A stretch of DNA of 44,933 nt from positions 1 through 44,933 of the forward strand of contig JABDJL010000040.1 in the NCBI GenBank assembly GCA_013002505.1. The letters are read 5' to 3'. The stretch comes from Lysobacterales bacterium (lineage in GTDB: Bacteria > Pseudomonadota > Gammaproteobacteria > Xanthomonadales > SZUA-36). This document shows, piece after piece, positions 15,287 through 27,464 of this stretch. Numbering within the stretch: position 1 is the stretch's first letter; every line of letters begins with the position of its first letter. The position numbers and the translations under genes were made by a program. Below the pieces are notes generated by a model. That model saw only the letters and a list, made by a program, of their open reading frames with translations, made no database searches and had not been told where the DNA came from.

Positions 15287-15499
15287 AAAATTTAGTACAC
15301 TGAAAATCAGGTCAAATTAGCGGAATTCAAGCTGATTAGTCTGCCCCTGACCCAATGCTCTGCCGGCTCTGAAAACGACGGAATATTCATGGTGATGCCC
15401 CCTTTCGGAAATCAGTCTGTGGGGGACGGCGTTTTATCAGTCTGTGGTCCCCTGTTCTCAGTATAGAGTGCACGCCTGAACTTGCAGTTTACGAACCCG

Positions 15500-15916
15500 T
15501 CAATCCGTGCCTTTGAGCTCGACGGTATTGCCCTCGGGATCGCGCAAATACATCGAAGGACCTTGTCCAGAAGCGCCATAGCGTCTGGCGATTTCGCCGG
15601 CCTCGACATCGTGTTTTTCAAGATGGGCAAGAATCGCAGCAGGGTTCCATGGCTGAACCTGCAGGCATACGTGATCCATGTTGTGCGCATCGTGATCCGG
15701 AGGTCCACCGCCCTGGCGTCCGAGGCTGCCATTGGCATCCACCAGGTCAATCAGTGACAGGCCGGCCCGCAGCTGGGCCAGCCCAATTTCTCCGGGGCCC
15801 TTTTCAAGGCGGCAACCCAGTACGTCGCAATAAAAGCGCAGCATTTTCTCGAGGTCCTTAACTCGCAGGACCACGTGATCCACGAGGGCAATGTTAATCG
15901 GGTTGGGCTCACGCAT
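15500..15916 (-). CDS. VOC-family (glyoxalase/bleomycin-resistance fold) protein
   Basis: A 138-residue vicinal-oxygen-chelate protein with two beta-alpha-beta-beta-beta modules. Likely metal ligands are the His in VDHVVLRV near residue 14, the His in NMDHVCLQV near 81, and the Glu in NTVELKG at the C terminus. DPEGNTVEL is the signature closing motif of this superfamily. The substrate cannot be told from sequence; family members include glyoxalases, extradiol dioxygenases and fosfomycin- or bleomycin-resistance proteins. It lies between hipBA and the TolB/TPR gene, on the same strand as both. Confidence 0.85.
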   Translation of the reverse strand: MREPNPINIALVDHVVLRVKDLEKMLRFYCDVLGCRLEKGPGEIGLAQLRAGLSLIDLVDANGSLGRQGGGPPDHDAHNMDHVCLQVQPWNPAAILAHLEKHDVEAGEIARRYGASGQGPSMYLRDPEGNTVELKGTD

Positions 15917-15960
15917 TGTGCTCGTCCGTCAACGAATTTAATTGATTCGATTCTACTGCT

Positions 15961-18174
15961 TCAATCAACCGGATTCATGGCCAGTTGCTGCTGAATGTCA
16001 GATTCTATAAAGGCAAGTATGGACTGGTATTGCGGATCGCCGTGCAGGGAGCGATGATTTTGGTTATATATCGTGTTGAACTGCCAGCGAACTCGATAAC
16101 CATCGTCGACCAGGCGGCGCAATTCGCTGATGGCAACCTGGTTCTTTCCCAGCATGGCCAGTGCATCGACCTTGCCGATACCGAGTGGGTAATTGGCTGC
16201 CCCACGTTGATATAACTCATCGAAACGCTTGATAATCGTATTGAGTAACGTTTCAGCCTGTTCAGTCTGGCCTGCCAATAACAGCAGGTGAGCGAGGTCG
16301 GTCGCCTTGGACAGGTTTCCGGCATTGACGTCGGGCTTGTTTGTGAAGCATTCAGGTATTTTTTGCCTGTACCAACCCAGGGCCTCGTCGTACTCTCCAT
16401 TCTGAACAGCATTTCTTTGCAGCACACCCAGAAAAGTCAATTCAGAACCCCAGCGGTCCTCGAGACTGTTGGCCAGTCCGGCCCTGGCAAGCGACAGGGC
16501 CTTGTCGGGATTGCCTGTCAGCAGTTGATAAACCGAGTGCACCGCCATCGGGTAAGGCTGGTCCGCGCCCTGTTCCAGGGCGCGATCGAGACGCTCCCGG
16601 GCAATCTCGAATTGGCCCAGCGACAGGTAGATTGTTACGGTGGTGGCCGAATTCTCGTAATCATCGGGGTCCGCATCCATGTTCAGGTCGGACCAGTACG
16701 CGGCCTTGGCCAGTTGCCCGGCGAGAATGGTCGCCAATGCATTGCCGTGCGTGGCGTAGGGATTGCCAGGATTGATTTCTGAAATCCGGTCGAAGGCTTG
16801 CTGGGCTTCGTCAAACTGCCCCAGGAACGTCAGTGCGCGGCCCTTGTTGTGAAACAGGCCTACCGAAAGCGGGTCCAGTTCCAGGGCCCGGTTGGTGATC
16901 GTCAGTGCCTCGGCATGACGTCCCTGACCACGCAGGTAGTCCGCGTAAATCTCCAGCGCCTTGACGTTGTTGGGGTTCAATTCGATGGCGGTCTGGAACG
17001 TTTGCTCCACCCCGGGCAGCGCACGGGCGCGTTGATACAAACCCGACACGGCCAGTCCATAACTGTTGTCGGGATCCTCGTCCAATGCCTGCTCGATATG
17101 CGCCAGCCCATTGGCCAGCATTGCCTGGCGGTCGATAGCGCCGGTTGCCGCCAGGCGTGACCAGGTCTCGGCCAGCGCGATGCGGGCCAGCGTGTAGCCA
17201 GGATCAATCTCGATGGCCTGCCGAAACAGGTCGCGTGCCTGCCCCAGTGCGTCAAAGGTGGAAATATCAAGCTGCACTTTACCCTTGATGTACGCCTCCT
17301 GTGCCCGGAGATCAAGGGTCGGAGCCCGTTGAATCCGCCGTTGTTCACGTGGTGAAAGCGTGGCCTGCAACTGGTCTGCAATGGACTGGGCGATTTCGGT
17401 CTGGATGGCAAAAACATTCTCCAACGTCAGTTTGCGATCCCAGGTCCGCGCCCACAAATGCTCATCAGTGCCGGCATCGATTAGCTGCATATTGATCCGC
17501 ACATTCTCTCCGGCCTGCTGAATACCACCCTCGAGGATGGTTTGTGCACCCAGTTCCTGGCCGATTTCACGCAGGTTTCGGTCGGTGTCGCGGTACTTGA
17601 GAACGGAAGTCCTGGAAATCACCCTCAGCGAGCCGATATTGGCCAGCAGGGTCAGCAGGTCGTCATGAATGCCCTCGGCAAAGTAACCGGTATCCTCCGT
17701 GCTGCTGCGGGTGACAAATGGCAGCACGGCAATGGATTTATCGGACAGTTGTGACAATCGGAATTCTTCACGGGCCTGCTCCGCGCCCGCCTGCATGGCC
17801 TGCTCTACGATGACGGTCTCGCGTTGCGGGGAGATGATGAACTTGTCAACGGCGAAATAAGCCAGTGCCAGCACCAGCACAATGGCAATCGTCCGGTCCA
17901 GTTTTCGATGTGTACCCGGCACCACTTCGACCGAGGGATCAATTTCGCTGTCCCGTTTCAGGCCTTCCGGTGTCAGTTGGAATACCCATGCCACGATCAT
18001 CGCCGGAACAAAGCCGATCGCCAATACCAGCACGATCATCCGGGTCGGCGACTCATCGAAACCGAAAAGCGGCAATATCGTGTCGGCCACCTGGATGATC
18101 AGCCAGGCCGAAACGAGGTAAGCGGCGGCCACACGGAATACGTTGCGGCGTTTCAGTTCGTTAATCAGCGACAA
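15961..18174 (-). CDS. Membrane-anchored TolB/FlgO-like and TPR protein
   Basis: A 737-residue protein starting at a TTG codon with AAAGGGGG upstream. Three membrane segments are predicted at about 12-37, 45-66 and 94-110. They are followed by a FlgO/TolB-N-like domain at about 145-275 (SIAVLPFVTRSSTEDTGYF; LGAQTILEGGIQQAGENVRI), then TPR repeats to the C terminus, such as NPNNVKALEIYADYLRGQGR. Proteins of this design often carry an adenylate-cyclase or DNA-binding domain at the N terminus; here there is none. A scaffold or signalling role at the inner membrane is likely, but no partner is evident. Confidence 0.8.
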   Translation of the reverse strand: MSLINELKRRNVFRVAAAYLVSAWLIIQVADTILPLFGFDESPTRMIVLVLAIGFVPAMIVAWVFQLTPEGLKRDSEIDPSVEVVPGTHRKLDRTIAIVLVLALAYFAVDKFIISPQRETVIVEQAMQAGAEQAREEFRLSQLSDKSIAVLPFVTRSSTEDTGYFAEGIHDDLLTLLANIGSLRVISRTSVLKYRDTDRNLREIGQELGAQTILEGGIQQAGENVRINMQLIDAGTDEHLWARTWDRKLTLENVFAIQTEIAQSIADQLQATLSPREQRRIQRAPTLDLRAQEAYIKGKVQLDISTFDALGQARDLFRQAIEIDPGYTLARIALAETWSRLAATGAIDRQAMLANGLAHIEQALDEDPDNSYGLAVSGLYQRARALPGVEQTFQTAIELNPNNVKALEIYADYLRGQGRHAEALTITNRALELDPLSVGLFHNKGRALTFLGQFDEAQQAFDRISEINPGNPYATHGNALATILAGQLAKAAYWSDLNMDADPDDYENSATTVTIYLSLGQFEIARERLDRALEQGADQPYPMAVHSVYQLLTGNPDKALSLARAGLANSLEDRWGSELTFLGVLQRNAVQNGEYDEALGWYRQKIPECFTNKPDVNAGNLSKATDLAHLLLLAGQTEQAETLLNTIIKRFDELYQRGAANYPLGIGKVDALAMLGKNQVAISELRRLVDDGYRVRWQFNTIYNQNHRSLHGDPQYQSILAFIESDIQQQLAMNPVD

Positions 18175-18223
18175 TGAGTGTGCCCCCTTTCAGAATGCCC
18201 CTTAGCTTAATCCGGGGCGTGAG

Positions 18224-19218
18224 TTATTGACAGGTCACGATGCCATCTACCTCGGTCAGCAGGTCTGATCGGCACACGTCACCGTTTAGATAAATTCTCG
18301 GCAGGTCCCCGGGCACAATCTGCTCCAAAGTCGTGCTGATTTCACCCAGGTCGTCCGGGTTGCGAACGTAAATTCGCATTACGCCTCCATCCCCGAGGCG
18401 CGGTTGCTTGCCACCCAGCAGGCGCTGGCCTTCGGCGAGCAGGCTGTTGACATTACGAATGGACTCCGTGACCTGGTCGGTGGGGTTGTCATGGTGAGTT
18501 TCATGTCCCACCACGCTGGCGGTGCCTGAAATCAAAAATTGCCTGGCTTCGTCCACCTGCATGATGGTGCCGCGGGAAAACAGCGGACTGCGCGGGCTGT
18601 AGCGGCGAGGGTATTGCCAGGCGTTGAGCTGGCGGGGGTTTTCCACGTTCAGTCCGGGCAGGCCGCCAGCCAGAAAATAGACCTGTAGTGCAGGCTCATC
18701 CGCCGGACCACCGATCGCCGTGGCAGCTGGCATGGGCGGCTGATCTCCATAGCCTTCGGCCAGCGCCTTGGCGCGCCCGACACAAAACTGGCGATAGCGC
18801 TCTTCGTCCCCCTCACCGATGTTGATACCGGGAATGAAGTTCCAGATCTTCAACGGCCAGTGATGAGGCGATCGTCCCAGGAATTCCTGTAGTTCCTCGT
18901 AGGCGACGCGGCTGGCGGTTTCGACATCGTTGAACTGGCGTAAATCGAGCGAAATGTGGCCCATGCTCAGGTCGATGCCACGCGCGAAGCGTACATGGTT
19001 CAGTTGCCCGGACTCGATCGGACCACGCGCTGTCCACACTTCGTTGACCCCGGCTTCGCCCAGCAACCCGAGCGCCACGGGCACGTGCCGGGGGTCCCCG
19101 GAAGTGAGCGGCGACTGGCCAAAGCTGAATACCGCCAGCAGGTCGTCCTGTTCCAGGGTCGAATCCAGCGAGGCGCCGCGCTGGTATTCGACCTGCAGAG
19201 CCGTGGCGCCCGACATGA

Positions 19219-19222
<4 letters not shown>
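18224..19222 (-). CDS. Chorismatase-like protein (XanB2/FkbO/Hyg5 family)
   Basis: Chorismatases hydrolyse chorismate to hydroxybenzoates or a dihydroxycyclohexadiene. This 332-residue protein has the family's layout: KIWNFIPGINIGEGDEERYR with QFCVGRAKALAEG, then the central ARQFLISGTASVVGHETHHD, and a C-terminal GDVCRSDLLTEVDG block in which a Cys is followed seven residues later by a Glu, as I recall for Hyg5-type enzymes. XanB2 of Xanthomonas makes 3- and 4-hydroxybenzoate, the latter for ubiquinone. The start is either GTG at 19222, overlapping the stop of acetoacetyl-CoA synthetase, or ATG at 19216. No aryl-polyene or polyketide genes are in the window, so a role in ubiquinone supply is the simplest idea. 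Confidence 0.8.
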
Positions 19223-21168
<1,946 letters not shown>

Positions 21169-21188
21169 TGCGCTTGCAGTACCCGGAA

Positions 21189-22130
21189 TCAGTCCAGCAA
21201 GGCCATCATTTCGTCAATCACAGTAAACAGGTCGCCGACCAGTCCGATATCGGCCAGTTCGAAAATCGGCGCATCGGCGTCCTTATTGACGGCCACGATG
21301 GTGCCGGCGTCCTTGATGCCAGTGACGTGCTGGATGGCGCCCGAGATACCAAAAGCAACATAAAGTTCTGGCGCGATGATCTTGCCGGTCTGGCCGACCT
21401 GCATGTCATTGGGGACATACCCGGCGTCAACGGCGGCCCGCGACGCACCGACTCCGGCGCCCAGCTTGTCAGCAAGCGCGTAAAGTTTCTCAAAGTTCTC
21501 GGCACTGCCGAACGCGCGGCCGCCGGATACGACGACCTTGGCGGATTGCAGGTCAGGGCGCTCACCGTCGCCGGCTTCCAGGCTGACGTAGCGGCTGTGG
21601 CTGGCTGCCTCGGAGCTGGCAGGGCGCGACTCGATGGAAGCAGACCCTCCGGTGGCAGCCTCCTTCCAGGAAGCGGCGCGCACAGTCCCCACTACCGTGG
21701 TTTCGGCCGGTACATCAACCTTGACGATGGCATTACCGGCATAGATTGGCCGGCGGAATGTCGTGGGCCCTTCAACCGCCATGATGTCGCTGACCTGGTT
21801 GACTCCCAGCAACGCGGCGACGCGCGGCACAAGGTCGCGGCCAAAGGTCGTGGACGGGCCCAGCACGTGGCTGTAAGCGCCGGCTGCGGCGGCAACTTCG
21901 GGCGCCAGGTTGGCGGCCAGCGGATGCGCCAGGTGTGCGGCGTCGGTTTCAATGACAATGCTCACGCCTTCCAGCGCTGCGGCCTGCCTGGAGACGTCGC
22001 CGATACCGCTGCCCAGGACCAGAACGTCACAATCGCCGCCAATCGCTGCGGCGCAGGACACGCACTTGGCGGTGCTCGGGTTCAGCGTGTTGCTGTCGTG
22101 TTCGGCGATAATCAGAATCTTGCTCATCAT
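21189..22130 (-). CDS. etfA: Electron transfer flavoprotein, alpha subunit
   Basis: With EtfB this forms the FAD-containing carrier that takes electrons from acyl-CoA and related dehydrogenases and passes them to ETF-ubiquinone oxidoreductase. The 313-residue protein has the alpha-subunit FAD-binding C-terminal domain with [19 protein letters not shown] and [16 protein letters not shown], and the N-terminal domain begins [16 protein letters not shown]. It is eight bases downstream of etfB, in the order ETF-QO, etfB, etfA. Confidence 0.96.
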   Translation of the reverse strand: MMSKILIIAEHDSNTLNPSTAKCVSCAAAIGGDCDVLVLGSGIGDVSRQAAALEGVSIVIETDAAHLAHPLAANLAPEVAAAAGAYSHVLGPSTTFGRDLVPRVAALLGVNQVSDIMAVEGPTTFRRPIYAGNAIVKVDVPAETTVVGTVRAASWKEAATGGSASIESRPASSEAASHSRYVSLEAGDGERPDLQSAKVVVSGGRAFGSAENFEKLYALADKLGAGVGASRAAVDAGYVPNDMQVGQTGKIIAPELYVAFGISGAIQHVTGIKDAGTIVAVNKDADAPIFELADIGLVGDLFTVIDEMMALLD

Positions 22131-22138
22131 CCTTCCCC

Positions 22139-22885
<747 letters not shown>

Positions 22886-22896
22886 GCTTTAAATTC

Positions 22897-24507
22897 CTAG
22901 AGATTTTGGTAATTGGGACCGCTGCCGCCTTCCGGCGTCACCCAGTTGATGACCTGGTACGGATCCTTGATATCGCAGGTTTTGCAGTGCACGCAGTTGG
23001 CGGCGTTGATCTGCAGTCGCAAGCCGTTTTCATCTTCCACCATTTCATAGACCGAGGCGGGACAAAATTGTGTGCAGGGGTTGTTGTATTCAGCCACGCA
23101 GCGGGTGGTGCAGACATCCGGATCGAGAATCTGCAGGTGCACCGGCTGATCTTCGTCGTGCGCGGTGGCCGCGAAATACACTGACGCCAGGCGGTCTCTC
23201 GGCGGCAGGTCGCGTTCCTGCCATGCGCGATCGGGCGCATCGTATTCTGTGGCCTGCTGCATTTGTTCGTGGTCGGCATGATTTTTCAGCGTGCGCGGCA
23301 GTTTACCGGCAGTCACCGTTTCGATGGCGGCCGTCAACAGGCCGCGCCACATGCCCTTGTGAAATCCAGGCCGGATGTTGCGGACCTTGTGCAACTCGTG
23401 CGCCACGGCCGAGTCGCGCAGCCGCTTGTCGAACCCCTCGGCCGAGCCTTTCGCTACAAGGTGCTCTGCGGCCTCCATGCCCGAACGCAGCGCCTGGTGG
23501 GTGCCCTTGATCTTGGGTACGTTCAATAAGCCAGCGCCATCGCCGATCAGGATCGCTCCAGGCATTTCGACACGGGGCAGAGACTGGATACCGCCTTCGA
23601 CAACCGCCCGTGCGCCGCTCGAGATAATTTCACCGCCTTCCAGCAACGGGCGCACTGAAGGGTGATGCTTGAACTGCTGGAATGCTTCAAATGGCGAAAA
23701 TTCCGGGTCTGCGTAGTCCAGGCCGAGCACAAAACCAATCGCCACACGATCCTTATCCAGGTGGTAAATGAAGCTGCCGCCGTAAATATCAGGGTCGAGC
23801 GGCCAGCCGATGCTGTGCTGCACAAGGCCGGCCTGGCCCTTGCCCGGAGCGAGCTGCCACAATTCCTTGATACCAATGCCGTAGGTCTGTGGATCGGAAT
23901 CGGCATCCAAAGCGAATTTTCGGATCAGCTGCTTGCTGAGATGCCCGCGGCATCCCTCGGCCATCACGGTAACCGGTGCATGGATTTCAATGCCCTGGAC
24001 GTAACTGTCCTTGGGTTCTCCGTCGCGGTTGATGCCCATGTCGCCGATAATCACGCCAGCGACCGAGCCATCAGCGTTCCAGGCCAAGTCGGAAGCCGAA
24101 TAACCCGGAAAAATATCGACGCCAGCTGCCTCGGCTTTATCTGCCAGCCACTGGCACATGGCGCCCAGAGAAACGATGAAATTGCCATGGTTATTCTGCT
24201 GCGGTGGCGTTGGCACTCGAATCCGTTTCGCCCGGGTCATGAAAAACAGCTGGTCTTTTTCGACGGGCACGCAAACCGGTGGCGGTTGCTCTCGCCAGCC
24301 CGGCAGCAACTCGTCGAGGGGTTGTGGTTCGATGACGGCCCCGGACAGGATATGGGCGCCGATCTCGGCGCTTTTTTCGATCACCGCGACCATGCGCTCC
24401 GGGTCCAGTTGCTTGAGCCTGAGCGCGCAGGCCAGCCCGGACGGCCCGGCGCCGACCACGACCACGTCGTAGGGCATGATTTCACGTTCTGCAGGGCTGG
24501 AAGTCAT
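22897..24507 (-). CDS. Electron transfer flavoprotein-ubiquinone oxidoreductase
   Basis: A membrane-associated FAD and [4Fe-4S] enzyme that passes electrons from ETF to ubiquinone. The FAD motif is VVVGAGPSGLACALRLKQLD at the N terminus. The central part has GIGIKELWQLAPGKGQAGLV and HTIGWPLD-like sequence (SIGWPLDPDIYGGSFIYHLD). The C-terminal ferredoxin-like region carries cysteines in CVAEYNNPCTQFCPASVYE and NCVHCKTCDIKDP. I chose the ATG at 24507 (536 residues); ATG 24477 is also possible. A longer frame to 24642 adds an unrelated leader overlapping the divergent gene's upstream region. It is the first gene of the ETF-QO, etfB, etfA, acetoacetyl-CoA synthetase, chorismatase run. Confidence 0.95.
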   Translation of the reverse strand: MTSSPAEREIMPYDVVVVGAGPSGLACALRLKQLDPERMVAVIEKSAEIGAHILSGAVIEPQPLDELLPGWREQPPPVCVPVEKDQLFFMTRAKRIRVPTPPQQNNHGNFIVSLGAMCQWLADKAEAAGVDIFPGYSASDLAWNADGSVAGVIIGDMGINRDGEPKDSYVQGIEIHAPVTVMAEGCRGHLSKQLIRKFALDADSDPQTYGIGIKELWQLAPGKGQAGLVQHSIGWPLDPDIYGGSFIYHLDKDRVAIGFVLGLDYADPEFSPFEAFQQFKHHPSVRPLLEGGEIISSGARAVVEGGIQSLPRVEMPGAILIGDGAGLLNVPKIKGTHQALRSGMEAAEHLVAKGSAEGFDKRLRDSAVAHELHKVRNIRPGFHKGMWRGLLTAAIETVTAGKLPRTLKNHADHEQMQQATEYDAPDRAWQERDLPPRDRLASVYFAATAHDEDQPVHLQILDPDVCTTRCVAEYNNPCTQFCPASVYEMVEDENGLRLQINAANCVHCKTCDIKDPYQVINWVTPEGGSGPNYQNL

Positions 24508-24656
24508 TAAGAGAACCGGATTGAGACACAAGCCATACATTATAGCTTTTGTACTGCCGCCATTCCTGCCCGCAGCGCAATTTCTGTGCGTTGGTGTGAT
24601 GGTGTATTCTTGCCTTGTTGCCATCCAGAGAGATGGGCTCATACGGGGAAACGGGC

Positions 24657-25019
24657 ATGTTGATGTTGGAATTGTTCAGCGACTGGCGGGACCAGGTGGA
24701 CTACGCCAAGGGCGAGGTGATATTTAGTGAACGCGATCCGGCCGACGCGATGTACGTGGTGGTCAAAGGCGAGGTCGAACTGTACAAGGGTGACGAGCCG
24801 CTCGGCGCAGAACTGCCCGGCGGGATTATCGGCGAAATGGCCCTGATCAGTAACAGCATTCGCAGCGCCACGGCCAAGGCTATCGTGCCGTCCACGCTTT
24901 CACGCATCAACGTCGACCAGTTCCGCGAAGTGATAGTCAAGAATCCGGACTGCGCATTGCACGTCATGTCGGTGCTGGCCAATCGACTCAAGGTTGCAAA
25001 CATGCTGCTGCATGGCTAA
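24657..25019 (+). CDS. Single-domain cyclic-nucleotide-binding protein (copy 1)
   Basis: A 120-residue protein that is little more than one cNMP-binding domain. The beta-roll has GEVIFSERDPADAMYVVVKG, and the phosphate-binding cassette reads GEMALISNSIRSATA, retaining the Glu and Arg that bind a cyclic nucleotide. There is no DNA-binding, kinase or channel domain attached. The ATG at 24657 has GGGGA about seven bases before it. A related gene follows nine bases downstream, apparently from a tandem duplication. It may bind cAMP, cGMP or neither, and probably acts by binding another protein. Confidence 0.85.
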   Translation: MLMLELFSDWRDQVDYAKGEVIFSERDPADAMYVVVKGEVELYKGDEPLGAELPGGIIGEMALISNSIRSATAKAIVPSTLSRINVDQFREVIVKNPDCALHVMSVLANRLKVANMLLHG

Positions 25020-25028
25020 GAGACCCTC

Positions 25029-25409
25029 TTGAAGCCCCTGGACCTGGTAGAACTTGCGCGACAGGCCGCCAGCAGGCGGGAAGTCACCGTTGCTGCCGGG
25101 GAAGACCTGTTTCGCGAGGGCGACGAGGGTGACCAGATGTACGTGGTGGCGGACGGCACCATCCGCCTGACCATCAACGGGGAGCTGCTGGACGAGGAGA
25201 GCAGGGGCGGCGTGGTCGGTGAACTGGCACTGATCGAAAACGCGCCACGCAGCGCCACGGCCACTGCCTGTGAAGACAGCATACTGATCCCCCTGGGACT
25301 GCCCGAGTTCACCGCGCTGGTGCGCCGCCAGCCGGGCTTTGCGATTCACCTCATGAGAATCCAGGGACAACGGCTGCGCAAAGCGCACGAGTACCTGAAC
25401 TGGTTCTGA
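25029..25409 (+). CDS. Single-domain cyclic-nucleotide-binding protein (copy 2)
   Basis: A 126-residue cNMP-binding domain protein similar to its upstream neighbour: GEDLFREGDEGDQMYVVADG and the cassette GELALIENAPRSATATA keep the Glu and Arg of the ligand site. The only start that gives a full domain is TTG at 25029, nine bases after the stop of copy 1, so translation may depend on that gene. Again no effector domain is attached. The C terminus has RLRKAHEYLNWF, resembling the C-helix of such domains. The gene ends 14 bases from the convergent ABC permease gene, with no obvious terminator between. Confidence 0.82.
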   Translation: MKPLDLVELARQAASRREVTVAAGEDLFREGDEGDQMYVVADGTIRLTINGELLDEESRGGVVGELALIENAPRSATATACEDSILIPLGLPEFTALVRRQPGFAIHLMRIQGQRLRKAHEYLNWF

Positions 25410-25423
25410 GCTGGCGACCGCCG

Positions 25424-26518
25424 TCAGTCGAGCCGCTTCTGGAAGCGCTTGATAGCAAAACTCAGCGCAAACAGGATAAACACCCCGAGTATGGCCAGCT
25501 CCCCTGCCAGCTCCGGCAAGGATGCGCCACGCAGCACCACGCCACGGATCAGGCGCATGAAATGGGTCATGGGCAGTACTTCGGCGATCCACTGTGCGGG
25601 CAGCGGCATGCCGTCAAAGGGAAACATGAAGCCGGACAGAAGTATGGACGGCAGCAGGATGAAGAATGTCAGTTGCATGGCCTGGAACTGGCTTTGCGCC
25701 ACGGTTGATATCATCAGGCCCAGCGCCAGATTGGCAACGATAAAAACCAGCGCCACGGTGTAGATATTGAGCAGGGCGCCCCTGATCGGCACCCTGAACA
25801 GCAGGTCCCCGACCACCAGGATCAGCGTGACCTGGATCAGGCCGATAAAAATGTAAGGCAGAATCTTCGCCAGCATCAGCTCGCTGGTGCGAATCGGCGT
25901 ATTGATCAACAACTCCAGGTTGCCCCGTTCGCGTTCCCTGACGATGGCCACTGCCGTGAACAGGATCATTGTCATGGTCAGGATAACGCCGATCAGGCCC
26001 GGCACCGTGTTGACCGGTGAACGCCGTTCGGGGTTGTAGTAAGTTCGGGTTTCAAACGTACCGGGGCGATAAAGGGGCGGTGAAATCGAGCCCGTGGAGA
26101 TGCGGGCCAACTGCGCAACCGCGCCCTGGACCACCGTATCCGAACCGTCAATCAGCAATTGCGCGGCGGCGCGGTCCGGCTGTTGCAGGCGGCGCTCGAA
26201 GTCAGGGGGAATATACACGCCGACGCTGATTTTCCCTTCGCGCATCAGCTGCTCCAGCGCCTTGATGCTCTTGACCTGGTAACGGATTTCAAGCACCTGG
26301 GTGTGAAACCCATCCATCAGGAACTGGCGCGAAGCGGCAGTGCCGGACAGGTCTGCGACCCCGGTGGCCAGGTTGCGAACATCCATGTTGATGGCATAGC
26401 CGAACAGCAGCAGCTGCATGATCGGGATACCGACGATCATGCCGAAAGTCAGCCGGTCGCGCATGAGCTGGCGCAATTCCTTGGCGACCACGGCGCCGAT
26501 GCGTTGCAGCGCTTTCAT
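25424..26518 (-). CDS. ABC-2 type exporter permease
   Basis: The membrane subunit of an ABC exporter, 364 residues. An N-terminal membrane segment (FGMIVGIPIMQLLLFGYAIN) is followed by a large extracytoplasmic domain (about 50-180), then about five membrane segments, such as LIGVILTMTMILFTAVAIV. The ABC-2 signature RERERGNLELLINTPI is present. This is the YbhS/YbhR or YhhJ type of permease. The ATG at 26518 overlaps the stop of the ATPase gene by four bases. Only one permease gene is present, so it would act as a homodimer. Export of a drug, or of another hydrophobic or toxic compound, is a guess from the family. Confidence 0.9.
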   Translation of the reverse strand: MKALQRIGAVVAKELRQLMRDRLTFGMIVGIPIMQLLLFGYAINMDVRNLATGVADLSGTAASRQFLMDGFHTQVLEIRYQVKSIKALEQLMREGKISVGVYIPPDFERRLQQPDRAAAQLLIDGSDTVVQGAVAQLARISTGSISPPLYRPGTFETRTYYNPERRSPVNTVPGLIGVILTMTMILFTAVAIVRERERGNLELLINTPIRTSELMLAKILPYIFIGLIQVTLILVVGDLLFRVPIRGALLNIYTVALVFIVANLALGLMISTVAQSQFQAMQLTFFILLPSILLSGFMFPFDGMPLPAQWIAEVLPMTHFMRLIRGVVLRGASLPELAGELAILGVFILFALSFAIKRFQKRLD

Positions 26519-27462
26519 GCGGCACGCATTTCCTTGCCCTGCAGTGTCGCAGCGACAAATACGTCTTCGAGGTTGGCAAGCGCTGGCTGGCAATTGTCTA
26601 TGGCGAATCCTGCACCGCCGAGCAGATCGCGCGTGGATTGGGCGGCTTCGGCATGTCCCTTGTCGATCAGGACCCGCAGCTCGTTGCCGATCTGGGCCAC
26701 GCTGCGCACCCATTTCTGGGCATGCAATACCTTGCCCGCCCGCCTTGGCTGGTTTACCCGTACCAGTATGACCTGCGCGTCTATATCGCGGGAAAGGTCC
26801 GCCGGGCTGCCTTCAGCGACGAGTTTGCCACGATCGAGAATAGCCAGTGCATGGCAGCGCTCGGCTTCGTCCATGTAATGGGTCGATACCAGTATCGTCG
26901 TGCCTTCATTAACAAGATCGAACAGGCTTTCCCAGAATGCGCGCCGGTTTTCAGGGTCAACGGCGCTGGTCGGTTCATCGAGGAACAATAATTGCGGCTC
27001 ATGAAGGGTTGCGGCAGCGAGCGCCAGTCGCTGCTTCTGCCCGCCGCTGAGCGTGCCGGCACGCTGCCTGACCAGCGCGCCCAGCCGATAGCGTTCGATG
27101 GATTCCGCGATCTGCGCCTTGGCCGCGCGCCGCTCAAGCGTATAAACGCTGGCAATGAACCTGAGGTTCTCATGCACGGAAAGATCTTCGTAAAGCGAAA
27201 ACTTCTGGGTCATGTAGCCCACTTTCATGCGCAGGGCCTCGGCGTCGCGGGGAATGCTGTGCCCCAACACTGAAATTTGACCGCTGCTGGGCGTCAGCAG
27301 CCCGCACAGCATACGTATGGTGGTGGACTTGCCTGAACCATTCGGTCCCAGGAAGCCGTATATCCGGGAGCGTGGAACCGCCAGGTCCAGGTTTGCAACG
27401 GCGTGAACCGGACCGAACATCTTGTTCAGGCCGCTGGCCTCGATGGCCAATTCAGCATTCAT
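26515..27462 (-). CDS. ABC exporter ATP-binding protein
   Basis: A 315-residue ATPase that powers the adjoining permease. Walker A is GPNGSGKST, the Q-loop is in MTQKFSLYEDLSVHENLRF, the signature is LSGGQKQRLALAA, Walker B is LLFLDEPTSAVDP, and the switch His is in STHYMDEAERC. A C-terminal accessory domain of about 90 residues follows. It is the single-domain type that pairs with ABC-2 permeases. It starts two bases after the HlyD-like gene ends and overlaps the permease start, so ATPase and permease are made in step. Confidence 0.94.
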   Translation of the reverse strand: MNAELAIEASGLNKMFGPVHAVANLDLAVPRSRIYGFLGPNGSGKSTTIRMLCGLLTPSSGQISVLGHSIPRDAEALRMKVGYMTQKFSLYEDLSVHENLRFIASVYTLERRAAKAQIAESIERYRLGALVRQRAGTLSGGQKQRLALAAATLHEPQLLFLDEPTSAVDPENRRAFWESLFDLVNEGTTILVSTHYMDEAERCHALAILDRGKLVAEGSPADLSRDIDAQVILVRVNQPRRAGKVLHAQKWVRSVAQIGNELRVLIDKGHAEAAQSTRDLLGGAGFAIDNCQPALANLEDVFVAATLQGKEMRAA

Positions 27463-27464
27463 GA

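Noticed and set aside
13503-15500. Mobile-element origin of the hipBA region
   Set aside because: No integrase, transposase, tRNA or matching direct repeats were seen at either edge, so transfer stays a guess based only on the AT-rich control region and the type of genes.
18193-18217. GCCCC...GGGGC repeat between the TolB/TPR and chorismatase genes as a terminator
   Set aside because: A five-pair stem with a long loop and no T-run on either strand; at most a weak structure.
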